Shown: one piece after another, positions 22,524 through 30,318 of the stretch
How positions within the stretch are numbered: position 1 is the stretch's first letter
Layout: each line of letters starts with the position of its first letter
Assembly (NCBI GenBank): GCA_900541395.1
Contig: UQJT01000021.1
Coordinates: forward strand, 1-40,364
Reading direction: 5' to 3'
DNA: 40,364 nucleotides
Source of the DNA: an uncultured Desulfovibrio sp.
GTDB lineage: Bacteria; Desulfobacterota; Desulfovibrionia; Desulfovibrionales; Desulfovibrionaceae
Translations under genes and position numbers: made by a program
The notes under the pieces: model-generated
Database searches by the model: none
Told to the model about the DNA's origin: nothing
Seen by the model: only the letters and a program-made list of their open reading frames with translations

Positions 22524-24113
22524 ATGGAAGTGAAAAACGCCATAGTCGTCATGTTCGACAGCCTGCAGTACAACTACCTGCACTGCAACGGCAATCCCTG
22601 GATCAAAACCCCGAATTTTGATCGTTTTGCGCGTGAATCCGTGGTGTTCGACAACTGCTACATCGAAGGCGTGCCCACGGTGCCCTGTCGCCGCGCCATG
22701 CATACCGGACGTTATACCCTGCCGGTAAAGGGCTGGTCCGCCCTGGACATGGACGACACCACCATCGCCGATTTGTGCTGGGGTACGGGGATCGACACGG
22801 CCATGGTTTTCGACGCCGCCCCCAACCGCCTGCCGAAGTTCGGCTATACCCGCGGCTTCGACAAGGTATATTTCCTGCATGGGCATGAAATCGATCATGA
22901 GTTTTATGCCAAAGACCCCCTCTATCATCTCAATCCGGAAGATTACAACGAGGAACACGCGCTGGAGGCCATGGACAAGCTGCTCGGCTGCAACATGCGC
23001 GACCCCACCCTCCAGGAAACCGCCTGCTATCTGCGTCAGCGTCAGTACTGGAAGTCGGAGGAGGATCAGAACTGTTACAAACTGATGCGCGAGGCCGTGA
23101 ACTATCTTGAGCGCGTCGATCGCAATCATCCCTTCTATCTGTGGATAGACTGCTTCGATCCGCATGAGCCCTGGGATCCGCCCTCAGTCTACGACCCGGA
23201 TATGAAATGCCCTTATGATCCCGATTTCAAGGGCAAGGATCAATTCCTGCCGATCATGGGCCCTGTGGAAGGCATCTACACCGAGGAAGAACTGCACCAT
23301 GTGCGTATGCTCTACGCCGAAAAGGTCACCATGGTCGACCGTCAGTTCGGCTACCTTCTGGATCAGCTCCGCCGCCTCGGTCTGGAACGGGATACCCTGG
23401 TTCTTGTCGTGTCCGACCACGGCGAACCCATGGGCAACGGCAAGCACGGTCATGGCATCATGCGCAAGTGCCGCCCCTGGCCCTATGAGGAACTGGTGCA
23501 CGCCGTCATGATGCTGCGCGCTCCCGGGCTGCCTGCGGGCAAGAGGATCAAGAGCTTTGTGCAAAGCGTGGATGTCGCGCCCACCGTGTGCGAGTGGCTG
23601 GGCATCGGCGTGCATCCCGACATGCAGGGCAAAAGCCTGCTGGCGCTCGCCAGAGGAGAAGTCGACAAGGTGCGCGATTTCGCCGTTGCCGGGTACTACC
23701 GCTACTCCTGGTCCATCATTACGGACGAATGGTCGTATATCCACTGGCTCAAGGACGATGAAAAAAGCGTGGCCGAATCCATGTTCGAAATTTACGGCAA
23801 GGGCACGCTGGCCAGTTCCTCCCACCTGGCGGACAACCCCCTGGCCAAGGCCGGGCCTCAGATGAACGCGGAACAGCGCAAGGCCAAGAACGCCGCGGCC
23901 ACAGGCTACGGCGAAGGCGTCGCCGCCCTGGACGGCGAAGATCAGTGGACCTGCACGCCCGGCTCCATCGCCGAAGTTCCTGCCCGTGACGAACTCTACA
24001 GCCGCATCGACGACATCGATCAGTTGAACAACGTCGCATCCCGGCATCCCGAAGTGGCGGCGGAACTGCTCAAGAAGCTCCGCCTGTTCATGAGCGAGCT
24101 GCGCGCTTCGTGA
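22524..24113 (+). CDS. Sulfatase-like hydrolase (alkaline phosphatase superfamily) with Thr at the nucleophile position
   Basis: A 529-residue cytoplasmic enzyme with no signal peptide. The sulfatase/phosphodiesterase fold is clear: NAIVVMFDSLQ with metal ligand Asp12, KTPNFDRFARES, the active-site stretch ending HTGRYT, VVSDHGEPMGNGKHGHG (Asp298-His299, Lys307, His310), and the typical end DELYSRIDDIDQLNNVA. True sulfatases have C/S-x-P-S-R, whose first residue becomes formylglycine. Counting back from TGR, this protein has Thr52-Val-Pro-Cys55-Arg, so the nucleophile position is Thr and Cys sits where Ser normally is. Thr nucleophiles occur in related phosphodiesterases and phosphonate hydrolases. 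No maturase gene is nearby. Substrate unknown: an imported sulfate, phosphate or phosphonate ester is possible. Confidence 0.85.
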   Translation: MEVKNAIVVMFDSLQYNYLHCNGNPWIKTPNFDRFARESVVFDNCYIEGVPTVPCRRAMHTGRYTLPVKGWSALDMDDTTIADLCWGTGIDTAMVFDAAPNRLPKFGYTRGFDKVYFLHGHEIDHEFYAKDPLYHLNPEDYNEEHALEAMDKLLGCNMRDPTLQETACYLRQRQYWKSEEDQNCYKLMREAVNYLERVDRNHPFYLWIDCFDPHEPWDPPSVYDPDMKCPYDPDFKGKDQFLPIMGPVEGIYTEEELHHVRMLYAEKVTMVDRQFGYLLDQLRRLGLERDTLVLVVSDHGEPMGNGKHGHGIMRKCRPWPYEELVHAVMMLRAPGLPAGKRIKSFVQSVDVAPTVCEWLGIGVHPDMQGKSLLALARGEVDKVRDFAVAGYYRYSWSIITDEWSYIHWLKDDEKSVAESMFEIYGKGTLASSSHLADNPLAKAGPQMNAEQRKAKNAAATGYGEGVAALDGEDQWTCTPGSIAEVPARDELYSRIDDIDQLNNVASRHPEVAAELLKKLRLFMSELRAS

Positions 24114-24165
24114 CGTCCGCTTCCGGAATGCCGTCATGAACCGAATATACCGAACATAGCCATCA

Positions 24166-24210
24166 GGGCCGTCCGTCCCGCGCGGGCAGGACGGGCGGCC
24201 CGACGATTTT
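24166..24210 (+). terminator. Hairpin between the sulfatase-like and TRAP permease genes
   Basis: GGGCCGTCCGTCC (24166-24178) pairs with GGACGGGCGGCCC (24189-24201) with one G-U, followed a few bases later by TTTT. It may reduce read-through, giving less permease than binding protein, or mark an mRNA processing end. Confidence 0.5.
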
Positions 24211-24248
24211 CCCTTGATACGGGCCGAGCCCCCATACCCGGAGTGTCT

Positions 24249-26150
24249 ATGCATCAATCCCTGCATCGCTGGGCTGAGGTTTCGGGAAAATGTTCCCTCT
24301 TCATAAACAAGAAGCTGTTTTTTCTTTCCTGTCTGTGCGCCGGTCTGATGGCCGTTCCGACCACCATCGACGTGATGGGTTCCCTGCTGTTTCACAAGGC
24401 GCTGACCTGCTCCACGGAACTGGTGGAATTTCTTCAGGTGGTGGTTCTGTTCGGCGGGCTGGGCTATGTGCATGACAAGCGCGCCCATGTCTATGTGGAA
24501 ATGATCCTGGACAAAATGCCTGAAACGTGGCGTCCGGCCTTTCGCCTCGCCTTCATCGGAGCTGCCGCCGTGCTGTTCACGGTCATGGCCCGGCAGCTTT
24601 TTCTGACCGGCCTGGATCGCTTCTCCAGCGGTGAAGTGAGCTACGATCTCCACATACCGGAGTATATTTTCGTTCTGTTCGCCGCGCTCGGAACCCTGGC
24701 CGCCGTGGTCTCCTTTGTTGCCGACATCATCGGCGAACTTGCCTCTCTGCTTGAAAAGAAAGCCTTCAGGCCGCTGCTTTTCGGGATTGCCTTTCTGGCT
24801 GTCATCGTCAGCTCGCCGTGGTGGATATCCTCGCTTCCCTTCGCGGCGGACAAACTGCTGCTCGGGGCTTTCTGCATGGCGGCCATGCTCACGCTGCTGC
24901 TCGTCGGCATGCCCATCGGCGTGGCCATGCTGCTCATGGGCTTTGTCGGCCTTCTTGTCGCCTTTCCCACGCCCAGACCGGCCCTTGCCCTGCTGGGGTC
25001 CGCTCCCTATACCACGGGCGCGACCTATCTGTATTCCGTCGTGCCCATGTTCATCCTCATGGGCGAACTGGCCATGTATTCCGGCATCAGCCGCGATCTG
25101 TTCAACACGGCCAATATATGGCTGGGGCGCCTGCCCGGAGGGCTGGCCGTGGCCACGGTTTCCGGTTGCGCCGGCTTTGCCGCCGTGTCCGGCGACTCCA
25201 TGGCCACCGCCGTCACCATGTCTTCCGTCGCGTTGCCGGAAATGCGCGCGAAAAAGTATGACCCCGGCTTCAGTTGCGCCACGCTTGCGGCGGGCGGCAC
25301 GCTCGGCATTCTCATTCCGCCGAGCACCGGCTTCATTTTCTACTCTCTGGTGACGGAAGTTTCCATAGGCAAGCTGTTTGTGGCCGGTATTGTTCCCGGT
25401 CTGCTGCTTGCCGCGCTGTTCATTCTGGTGGTCCTCGTCTTCGCCGGCCGTTATCCGGAACTCGCGCCGCGAGGGCAGGTCTACAGCTGGCCGGAAAAGA
25501 TGAAAAGCCTGGCGGGCGTGCTGCCCATGATCCTGCTCATTACGCTGGTGCTGGGCGGCATCCTGTTCGGTTTCTTCAGCCCGAATCAGGGCGGGGCCGT
25601 CGGGGCCGTGGGCACGCTCGTCTTTGCCATGTGCCGCAGGCGCATAAGCTGGGAAAACTTCAAGAAGGCCCTTGTTTCCACCGCTTTTGTCACTTCCAAG
25701 ATGATGCTGATTCTGGTCGGAGTGGGCGTTCTCGGCAATTTCTTCGCCGCCACGCGCCTGCCTTTCGCCCTGGCGGAACTGGTTGCCGAACTCGGGGCCA
25801 GCCACTTCACCATGTTTGTGGCCATTGTCATCGCCTACATCGTGCTTGGCTGCATGATGAACGTGATCCCCATGGTGTTGCTCACCCTGCCGGCCATTTA
25901 CCCCAGCGTCGAGGCCGTCGGCTTTGACGGCGTGTGGTTCGGCGTGGTCTGCGTGGTGCTCATGGAAATGGGCCAGATCACCCCTCCGGTGGGCATCAAC
26001 GTGTTCGCCATCAGCTCGGCGGCCGAAGATGTGCCCATGGTCAGAATCTTCCGCCATATCGTTCCCTATTTTCTGGCCATGATGGCGCTGGTATTTCTCC
26101 TCTATCTTTTCCCCGAACTGGCCACGTGGTTGCCCGGTCTGCTCTTCTGA
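24249..26150 (+). CDS. TRAP transporter fused small and large permease (DctQM)
   Basis: A 633-residue membrane protein. Residues 1 to about 200 form a DctQ-like four-helix unit (FLQVVVLFGGLGYVHDKRAHVYVEMILDKMP is its conserved loop). Residues from about 215 onward form the DctM large subunit, with LVGMPIGVAMLLMGFVG, SGCAGFAAVSGDSMATAVTM, TLGILIPPSTGFIFYSLVTEVSIGKLFVAGIVPGLL and MGQITPPVGINVFAI. Fused QM subunits are known in sialate-type TRAP systems. They use a sodium gradient together with the periplasmic binding protein. I prefer the ATG at 24249 with CGGAG upstream over the GTG at 24243. It partners with the binding protein encoded two genes earlier. Confidence 0.93.
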   Translation: MHQSLHRWAEVSGKCSLFINKKLFFLSCLCAGLMAVPTTIDVMGSLLFHKALTCSTELVEFLQVVVLFGGLGYVHDKRAHVYVEMILDKMPETWRPAFRLAFIGAAAVLFTVMARQLFLTGLDRFSSGEVSYDLHIPEYIFVLFAALGTLAAVVSFVADIIGELASLLEKKAFRPLLFGIAFLAVIVSSPWWISSLPFAADKLLLGAFCMAAMLTLLLVGMPIGVAMLLMGFVGLLVAFPTPRPALALLGSAPYTTGATYLYSVVPMFILMGELAMYSGISRDLFNTANIWLGRLPGGLAVATVSGCAGFAAVSGDSMATAVTMSSVALPEMRAKKYDPGFSCATLAAGGTLGILIPPSTGFIFYSLVTEVSIGKLFVAGIVPGLLLAALFILVVLVFAGRYPELAPRGQVYSWPEKMKSLAGVLPMILLITLVLGGILFGFFSPNQGGAVGAVGTLVFAMCRRRISWENFKKALVSTAFVTSKMMLILVGVGVLGNFFAATRLPFALAELVAELGASHFTMFVAIVIAYIVLGCMMNVIPMVLLTLPAIYPSVEAVGFDGVWFGVVCVVLMEMGQITPPVGINVFAISSAAEDVPMVRIFRHIVPYFLAMMALVFLLYLFPELATWLPGLLF

Positions 26151-26253
26151 GGCCCTTTTCGGGGGAGAGGCGACATCCCGCCTTTCCCGGATTCCCTCCG
26201 TCCTATTTGTATAACCTTGACAGCTCTTTTTTCCGGCGCGTGAGGTGAGCTTC

Positions 26254-27513
26254 ATGTCTCTACGTCTCCCCCGGCGGGCTTTGCTGCCCGTGCTCTTTCT
26301 CCTCTATGCTCTCAATTTCACGGATCGTTCGGCCCTCGGCGTGCTGGGCGGCGCGATTCAGGCCGACATGGGGCTTTCCGACGCAGGCATGGGCCTGATC
26401 CACTCCGCTCTGCTGATCTCCCTGCCGTTGCTCATTCTGCCCGCCGCGGCCCTGAACGACATCGTGGGCAGGCGTCGCATGCTCTCCCTCGCGGCCGCGC
26501 TGTGGAGCGGCGCAACGGCCCTGGCAGGCGGCGCCGCAGGCTTTGTTTCCTTTGGGACGGCGCGTTTTCTGGCCGGCGTGAACGAGGCGTTCACGGGCGC
26601 GGGGGCAAGTTCCTGGCTCGCCGCCATGTATCCGCCCTCTCGCCGGGGCAAGGTTCTGGGGCTTTTTTTCATGTGTCTTCCCGCGGGAATGGCGCTGGGA
26701 ACCTTTGCGGGAAGCCTGTCGTTCGATTTGACGGGGTCCTGGCGTCCGTGCTTTTACCTGCTCGCGGCCTGCGGCCTGCTGACAGCCGTGCTTGTGCCCC
26801 TTCTGCCCGACGCGCAACCCCGGGTCAGGCCCGGGGCCTATGCCGCCGACATCGCGCTGGTGCTGCGTTCCCGCACGCTGCTGCTCACGGGACTGGGGGC
26901 GGCCATGTACAACATTATTCTTTATTCCTATCAGGCCTGGACGCCGACGCTGCTGGCCCGAGCCTATGGAGGGCAAGCCGAAGGGACGACAGGCCCGGCT
27001 TTTGCCGTCATGTTGCTGGCCGGCGCGGCCGGAGCCTGGGCCGGCGGCCTGCTTGCGGACAGATGGCAGAGCAGGCGCAGAGACGGCAGGGTGTTCGCGG
27101 CCATGTCCGCCGTGCTGCTCACGGCTCTTTCCAAGATGGTCTTTTACCTCTGCGCGGGGCGCGTCGGCTATGGATCGGCCTGCCTTGTCGGCGTGGTGGA
27201 CGGGACGCTCTCCATCCTGCCCATGGCCGTTCTTTTCAGCATCGTGCAGGACGTTGCGCCGGAAGCATATCGCAGTCTGTCCGTCGGCGTCATGGGAACA
27301 ATAAGTTTTCTGGCCGGGGGCGCTTGGGGGCCGCTCCTGACCGGAATGCTTTCCGCCGCGCTCGGCGAAGGGGCGGCAGGTATGGGGGCGGCGCTTGCTC
27401 TGAGCGCGCTCGCGGCCCTGCCCGCGTGTGTCTTTCTGTATTGCGCGCGAGCCTCCTATGTGGCCGACCGTCTGGCCGCAACACGCCGTTCATCCTCATC
27501 ATCGGGAGAATAA
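26254..27513 (+). CDS. Major facilitator superfamily transporter
   Basis: A 419-residue carrier with about 12 hydrophobic helices. The loop between helices 2 and 3 carries the MFS motif as NDIVGRRRML. LLYALNFTDRSALGVLGGAIQADMGLSDAGMGLIHSA at the N-terminus resembles sugar-acid and Spns-like MFS members. GAGGTGAG lies just before the ATG at 26254, which I prefer over a GTG at 26245. The thioredoxin gene begins 2 nt after its stop. In this cluster it might export a product of the imported compound, but the direction and substrate are not readable from sequence. Confidence 0.88.
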   Translation: MSLRLPRRALLPVLFLLYALNFTDRSALGVLGGAIQADMGLSDAGMGLIHSALLISLPLLILPAAALNDIVGRRRMLSLAAALWSGATALAGGAAGFVSFGTARFLAGVNEAFTGAGASSWLAAMYPPSRRGKVLGLFFMCLPAGMALGTFAGSLSFDLTGSWRPCFYLLAACGLLTAVLVPLLPDAQPRVRPGAYAADIALVLRSRTLLLTGLGAAMYNIILYSYQAWTPTLLARAYGGQAEGTTGPAFAVMLLAGAAGAWAGGLLADRWQSRRRDGRVFAAMSAVLLTALSKMVFYLCAGRVGYGSACLVGVVDGTLSILPMAVLFSIVQDVAPEAYRSLSVGVMGTISFLAGGAWGPLLTGMLSAALGEGAAGMGAALALSALAALPACVFLYCARASYVADRLAATRRSSSSSGE

Positions 27514-27515
27514 TC

Positions 27516-27845
27516 ATGTCCGTGGAAAATTTGACCAGGTTGGATTCCTCTTCGTTTGACGATTTTATCCGCAACCATGAAGGCATCGTTCTCTTTCACA
27601 AAAAGCTCTGCCCGCATTGCAAAGTCATGGAGGCGGAGCTCGGAAAGGTCGCGGCGCAGATTGCCATGTCGCTTGCCGCTGTGGATTCTGAAGAAGAACC
27701 AGCCCTTATGGAAAAAGTGGGCGCGGAAAGAGTTCCCACCCTGGCGCTGATCCGGGGCGGGGAGCTTCGCGCCGTCTTCACGGGAATCAAGAATCCCCGC
27801 GAAGTCATTGCCTGGTATCAGGCCGACCGGGAGCGCGCGTCATGA
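27516..27845 (+). CDS. Thioredoxin-like protein (CPHC)
   Basis: A 109-residue single thioredoxin domain. The active site is Cys32-Pro-His-Cys35 in IVLFHKKLCPHCKVME rather than the usual W-C-G-P-C. The cis-proline motif is present (RVPTLALI). There is no signal peptide, so it acts in the cytoplasm. A CPHC centre is typical of DsbA and of some glutaredoxin-like proteins and usually makes the disulfide more oxidising. Its start is 2 nt after the MFS stop, and its stop overlaps the next start (ATGA), so it is tightly coupled to the reductase-like flavoprotein, its probable electron source. Confidence 0.88.
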   Translation: MSVENLTRLDSSSFDDFIRNHEGIVLFHKKLCPHCKVMEAELGKVAAQIAMSLAAVDSEEEPALMEKVGAERVPTLALIRGGELRAVFTGIKNPREVIAWYQADRERAS

Positions 27846-28756
27846 AAACATACGATCTTGTCGTCGTCGGAGGCGGCGTCTGCGGTATGACGGCCGCAAT
27901 TTACGCCTCCAGGGCTAATCTTTCCACCTGCATCCTGGAGAAGGATACCTGCGGAGGGCTGGTGAACCGGACGCATACGGTGGAAAACTTTCCTTCGCGC
28001 AAAAGCATTCACGGCATGGAGCTCATGGAGCTCTGCCGCGAGCAGGTCGAGGCCCTCGGCGTGAGCGTGGAGGAAGTGGAAGACGTGGAACGGGTGGATT
28101 TTTCCGGCGCGGAAAAACGTCTGTTCACATCCTCCGGGGAGGAATACGGGGCGAGGGCCGTTATCGTGGCCACCGGACGCAAGCCCCGTCCTCTGCCGGT
28201 ACAGACCTCGTTCGAGCGCGTGCATTATTGCTCCGTCTGCGACGGCGCTCCTTACAGGAACAAGGACGTCATCGTCGTCGGGGGCGGCAACAGCGGTTTT
28301 GACGAATCGCTGTATTTGATTGGTCTCGGCGTGAACCATGTGCATATTGTCGAGGCGTTTCCGAGCTGCATCGCGGCGGCCTCCACCCAGGACAGGGCCA
28401 GAGAGAGCGGAAAAATCAGCGTTTCCGTATCCACGGAAATTGTGTCCGTGGATACTCTGCCGGACGGCAGGGGACGGGTTTTGCTGAAGCATACGGCCTC
28501 AGGCGAGGAGCATGCCGAGGATACGGACGGCATTTTCTGTTTCATCGGGCAGAGCCCCAACACCGGCCCCTTTGAAGGAGCGCTTGAGATGGTTGACGGC
28601 TATATCCGGGTGAATGCGGATATGGAGACGGGGATTCCCGGCGTATATGCGGCCGGGGATGTGACCGTCAAGAAATGGCGTCAGATCACCACGGCAATGG
28701 GCGACGCCACCATAGCGGCCCTTCAGGCGGAAAAATATCTGCGCGCCGTGCAATGA
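27842..28756 (+). CDS. Thioredoxin-reductase-like FAD/NAD(P)H oxidoreductase
   Basis: A 304-residue flavoprotein of the TrxB family with normal length. Visible are the FAD-binding VVVGGGVCGMTAAIYASRA, the redox pair Cys130-Ser-Val-Cys133 followed by DGAPY (usual form CATCDG), the NAD(P)H-binding VVGGGNSGFDESLYL, and the FAD-binding GVYAAGDV near the end. It would reduce the thioredoxin encoded directly upstream with NAD(P)H. The second dinucleotide loop (GGGNSGFDE) differs from the GGGDSA of NADPH-dependent reductases, so coenzyme preference or even partner may differ. This cluster-specific pair is probably additional to a housekeeping pair elsewhere. Confidence 0.9.
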   Translation: MKTYDLVVVGGGVCGMTAAIYASRANLSTCILEKDTCGGLVNRTHTVENFPSRKSIHGMELMELCREQVEALGVSVEEVEDVERVDFSGAEKRLFTSSGEEYGARAVIVATGRKPRPLPVQTSFERVHYCSVCDGAPYRNKDVIVVGGGNSGFDESLYLIGLGVNHVHIVEAFPSCIAAASTQDRARESGKISVSVSTEIVSVDTLPDGRGRVLLKHTASGEEHAEDTDGIFCFIGQSPNTGPFEGALEMVDGYIRVNADMETGIPGVYAAGDVTVKKWRQITTAMGDATIAALQAEKYLRAVQ

Positions 28757-28787
28757 CCGCAGAAGGTCCTTATCGGAGGAAGGAACG

Positions 28788-29078
28788 GTGCGCAAGCATA
28801 TCGATATCGCCATATGGGACAGCGAGGCGGAACGTCTGCACGCGATAGAGCGCAACCTGCGCCTGGCCATGCGCAATCTGGGTCTGAGCGGCGGCATTTC
28901 CTGTCAGTCCGAGCCTCCGCTCCTGGGGCGCATGGGGCTGACCGGCCGCGTTCCCGTGCTGGAGATCGACGGGCTGTACTGGTCACGCGGACAGGGCAGG
29001 GAATTTTCTCCTCAAGAGTGCGAGGAGCTTCTTGCCCGGATCATGCGGGAAGAGATTCCGAAACCGGATCAACTTTAG
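28788..29078 (+). CDS. Small thioredoxin-fold protein lacking the CxxC motif
   Basis: A 96-residue protein starting at GTG, well supported by GGAGGAAGG just upstream; no ATG is nearby. The layout strand (HIDIAIWDSE), helix with ERNLRLAMRNLGL, then MGLTGRVPVLEIDGLYWSRGQ and a final helix follows the small 'thioredoxin_3' proteins, including the VPVL cis-proline turn. Where those have CxxC at the first helix it has DSEAER, so it cannot do thiol exchange there. A single Cys lies in ISCQSE and another near the end. It may be a binding or scaffold protein. It is 31 nt after the reductase-like gene. The stop codon overlaps the start of repeat copy 3. Confidence 0.6.
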   Translation: MRKHIDIAIWDSEAERLHAIERNLRLAMRNLGLSGGISCQSEPPLLGRMGLTGRVPVLEIDGLYWSRGQGREFSPQECEELLARIMREEIPKPDQL

Positions 29079-29193
29079 AGCATTCTGCTTTTGAAATTGT
29101 TCCATTTCAAAAGCGGCGCTGCCGTCATTTCGCCTGAAAAGCGTGGTTTTCAGGCCGCCGGAGCGCTTGCCGTTTTCAGCAGCAAAGCGCTCC
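29077..29193 (+). repeat. Dispersed repeat, copy 3 (117 bp)
   Basis: It starts AGAGCATTCTGCTTTTGAAA, overlapping the stop of the preceding gene. It keeps the GCCTGAAAA/TTTTCAGGC hairpin and ends in GAGCGCTTGC...GCAAAGCGCTC (29161-29192). Relative to copy 2 it lacks about 30 bp, the paired GCGGCCGC block. In the end hairpin a G-C pair of copy 2 is C-G here, so pairing is preserved. Confidence 0.9.
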
Positions 29194-29336
29194 AGACCTG
29201 AACGGCGGGGACCGGAAAGACACCGGGACGGCTTCGGCCCCGTGCCGGTGTCCTCTCCGTGTCTGCCCGTTTCGGGAGCGGAAGAGGCATGGGAACTTCC
29301 GCCTCGTCGCGCGGAAAAAGCATGGAGGAAAGGCGC

Positions 29337-30260
29337 ATGAACGTACTTGATGAAACAGGGCACACGCCGCTTGTGCGGCTTGAGCGTCTTTCCGCCAAGC
29401 TGGGCGCGCATATATGGCTCAAGGACGAGACGCGCAACCCGACGGGTTCCGTCAAGGACAGGGTGGCGTGCCACTGTGTCCGCATGGCGAAGGAACGTGG
29501 CGACATCACTGGAAAAAAAGCCGTCGTCGAGGCATGTTCCGGCACGTTGGGCGTCAGCCTTGCCATGACCTGCGCCGTGCTGGGGTATCATCTGTATGTG
29601 GTCATGAGTACGGACATTCCCCGCGCCCAGCTTGCTCAGATCGAACGATACGGGGCGGTCATGTATCCCGTCGCGCCGGAAGCGGGCATGACTGAGGCCG
29701 TGCGCAGGGCCCGTCTGGAGCATGAGGACAACTGGCATTCATGGTATTTCAACCAGTTTGAGAACCCTGACTGTGTGGCGCTTCACAAAACGACGACAGG
29801 GCCGGAAATCGCGGCCGATATGGAACGGAAAGGCGTGCGCGTTGCCGCCTTTATCGACGCGGTTGCCAGCGGCGCGACCATAAGCGGCGTGGGAGCCTGC
29901 CTGAAGGAACGCGATCCCTCCGTGTTCATCCGGGCCGTGGAACCGGCGGAAAGCCCGGTTCTTTCAGGAGGAAGCTCCGGCAGACACGGCATACCCGGAG
30001 TGGGGTTCGGCTTTGTGCCCGCAAACTTTCACCGTGAGGTCGTGGACGATATTTATAAAGTTGAGACGAAGAGCGCGATCAGAGAAGCCAGACGACTCAT
30101 GCGCATGGAAGGACCGGCCTGCGGCATAAGCACGGGAGCGAACCTCGCGGCGGCCATAGAACTTGCGCGTCGGCCGGAGTTCAGGGGAAAACATATCGTC
30201 GTCCTGGGCAGGGATGCCGCGCTGCCTTTTCTGACTACGCCGCTGTTCAGCCGGGACTGA
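29337..30260 (+). CDS. Cysteine-synthase-family PLP enzyme with altered active-site loops
   Basis: A 307-residue fold-type II PLP enzyme related to CysK/CysM and cystathionine beta-synthase. The PLP lysine is Lys40 in NPTGSVKDR. The substrate loop, usually T-S-G-N-T-G, is Cys67-Ser-Gly-Thr70-Leu-Gly. The Asn that normally touches the PLP ring oxygen is thus Thr, and the leading Thr is Cys. The phosphate-binding loop is ASGATISG instead of GTGGTISG, and the late motif is GISTGANLAAA instead of GISSGAA. GGAGG (29324-29328) supports the ATG at 29337. It may use another amino acid or nucleophile than O-acetylserine and sulfide. It follows the thioredoxin genes after a repeat copy, in the same direction, and may belong to the same system. 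Confidence 0.82.
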   Translation: MNVLDETGHTPLVRLERLSAKLGAHIWLKDETRNPTGSVKDRVACHCVRMAKERGDITGKKAVVEACSGTLGVSLAMTCAVLGYHLYVVMSTDIPRAQLAQIERYGAVMYPVAPEAGMTEAVRRARLEHEDNWHSWYFNQFENPDCVALHKTTTGPEIAADMERKGVRVAAFIDAVASGATISGVGACLKERDPSVFIRAVEPAESPVLSGGSSGRHGIPGVGFGFVPANFHREVVDDIYKVETKSAIREARRLMRMEGPACGISTGANLAAAIELARRPEFRGKHIVVLGRDAALPFLTTPLFSRD

Positions 30261-30318
30261 TGCAGATACGGGCAATCCGAGGCGTTGTGTTTCAAAAAAC
30301 AGGAGCCGTAAGGCGGAA

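Noticed and set aside
23184..26255. A roughly 1000-codon open frame on the minus strand
   Set aside because: It lies opposite the sulfatase-like and TRAP permease genes, is dominated by Gly, His, Gln and Arg as expected for antisense of GC-rich genes, and has no domain or start signal.
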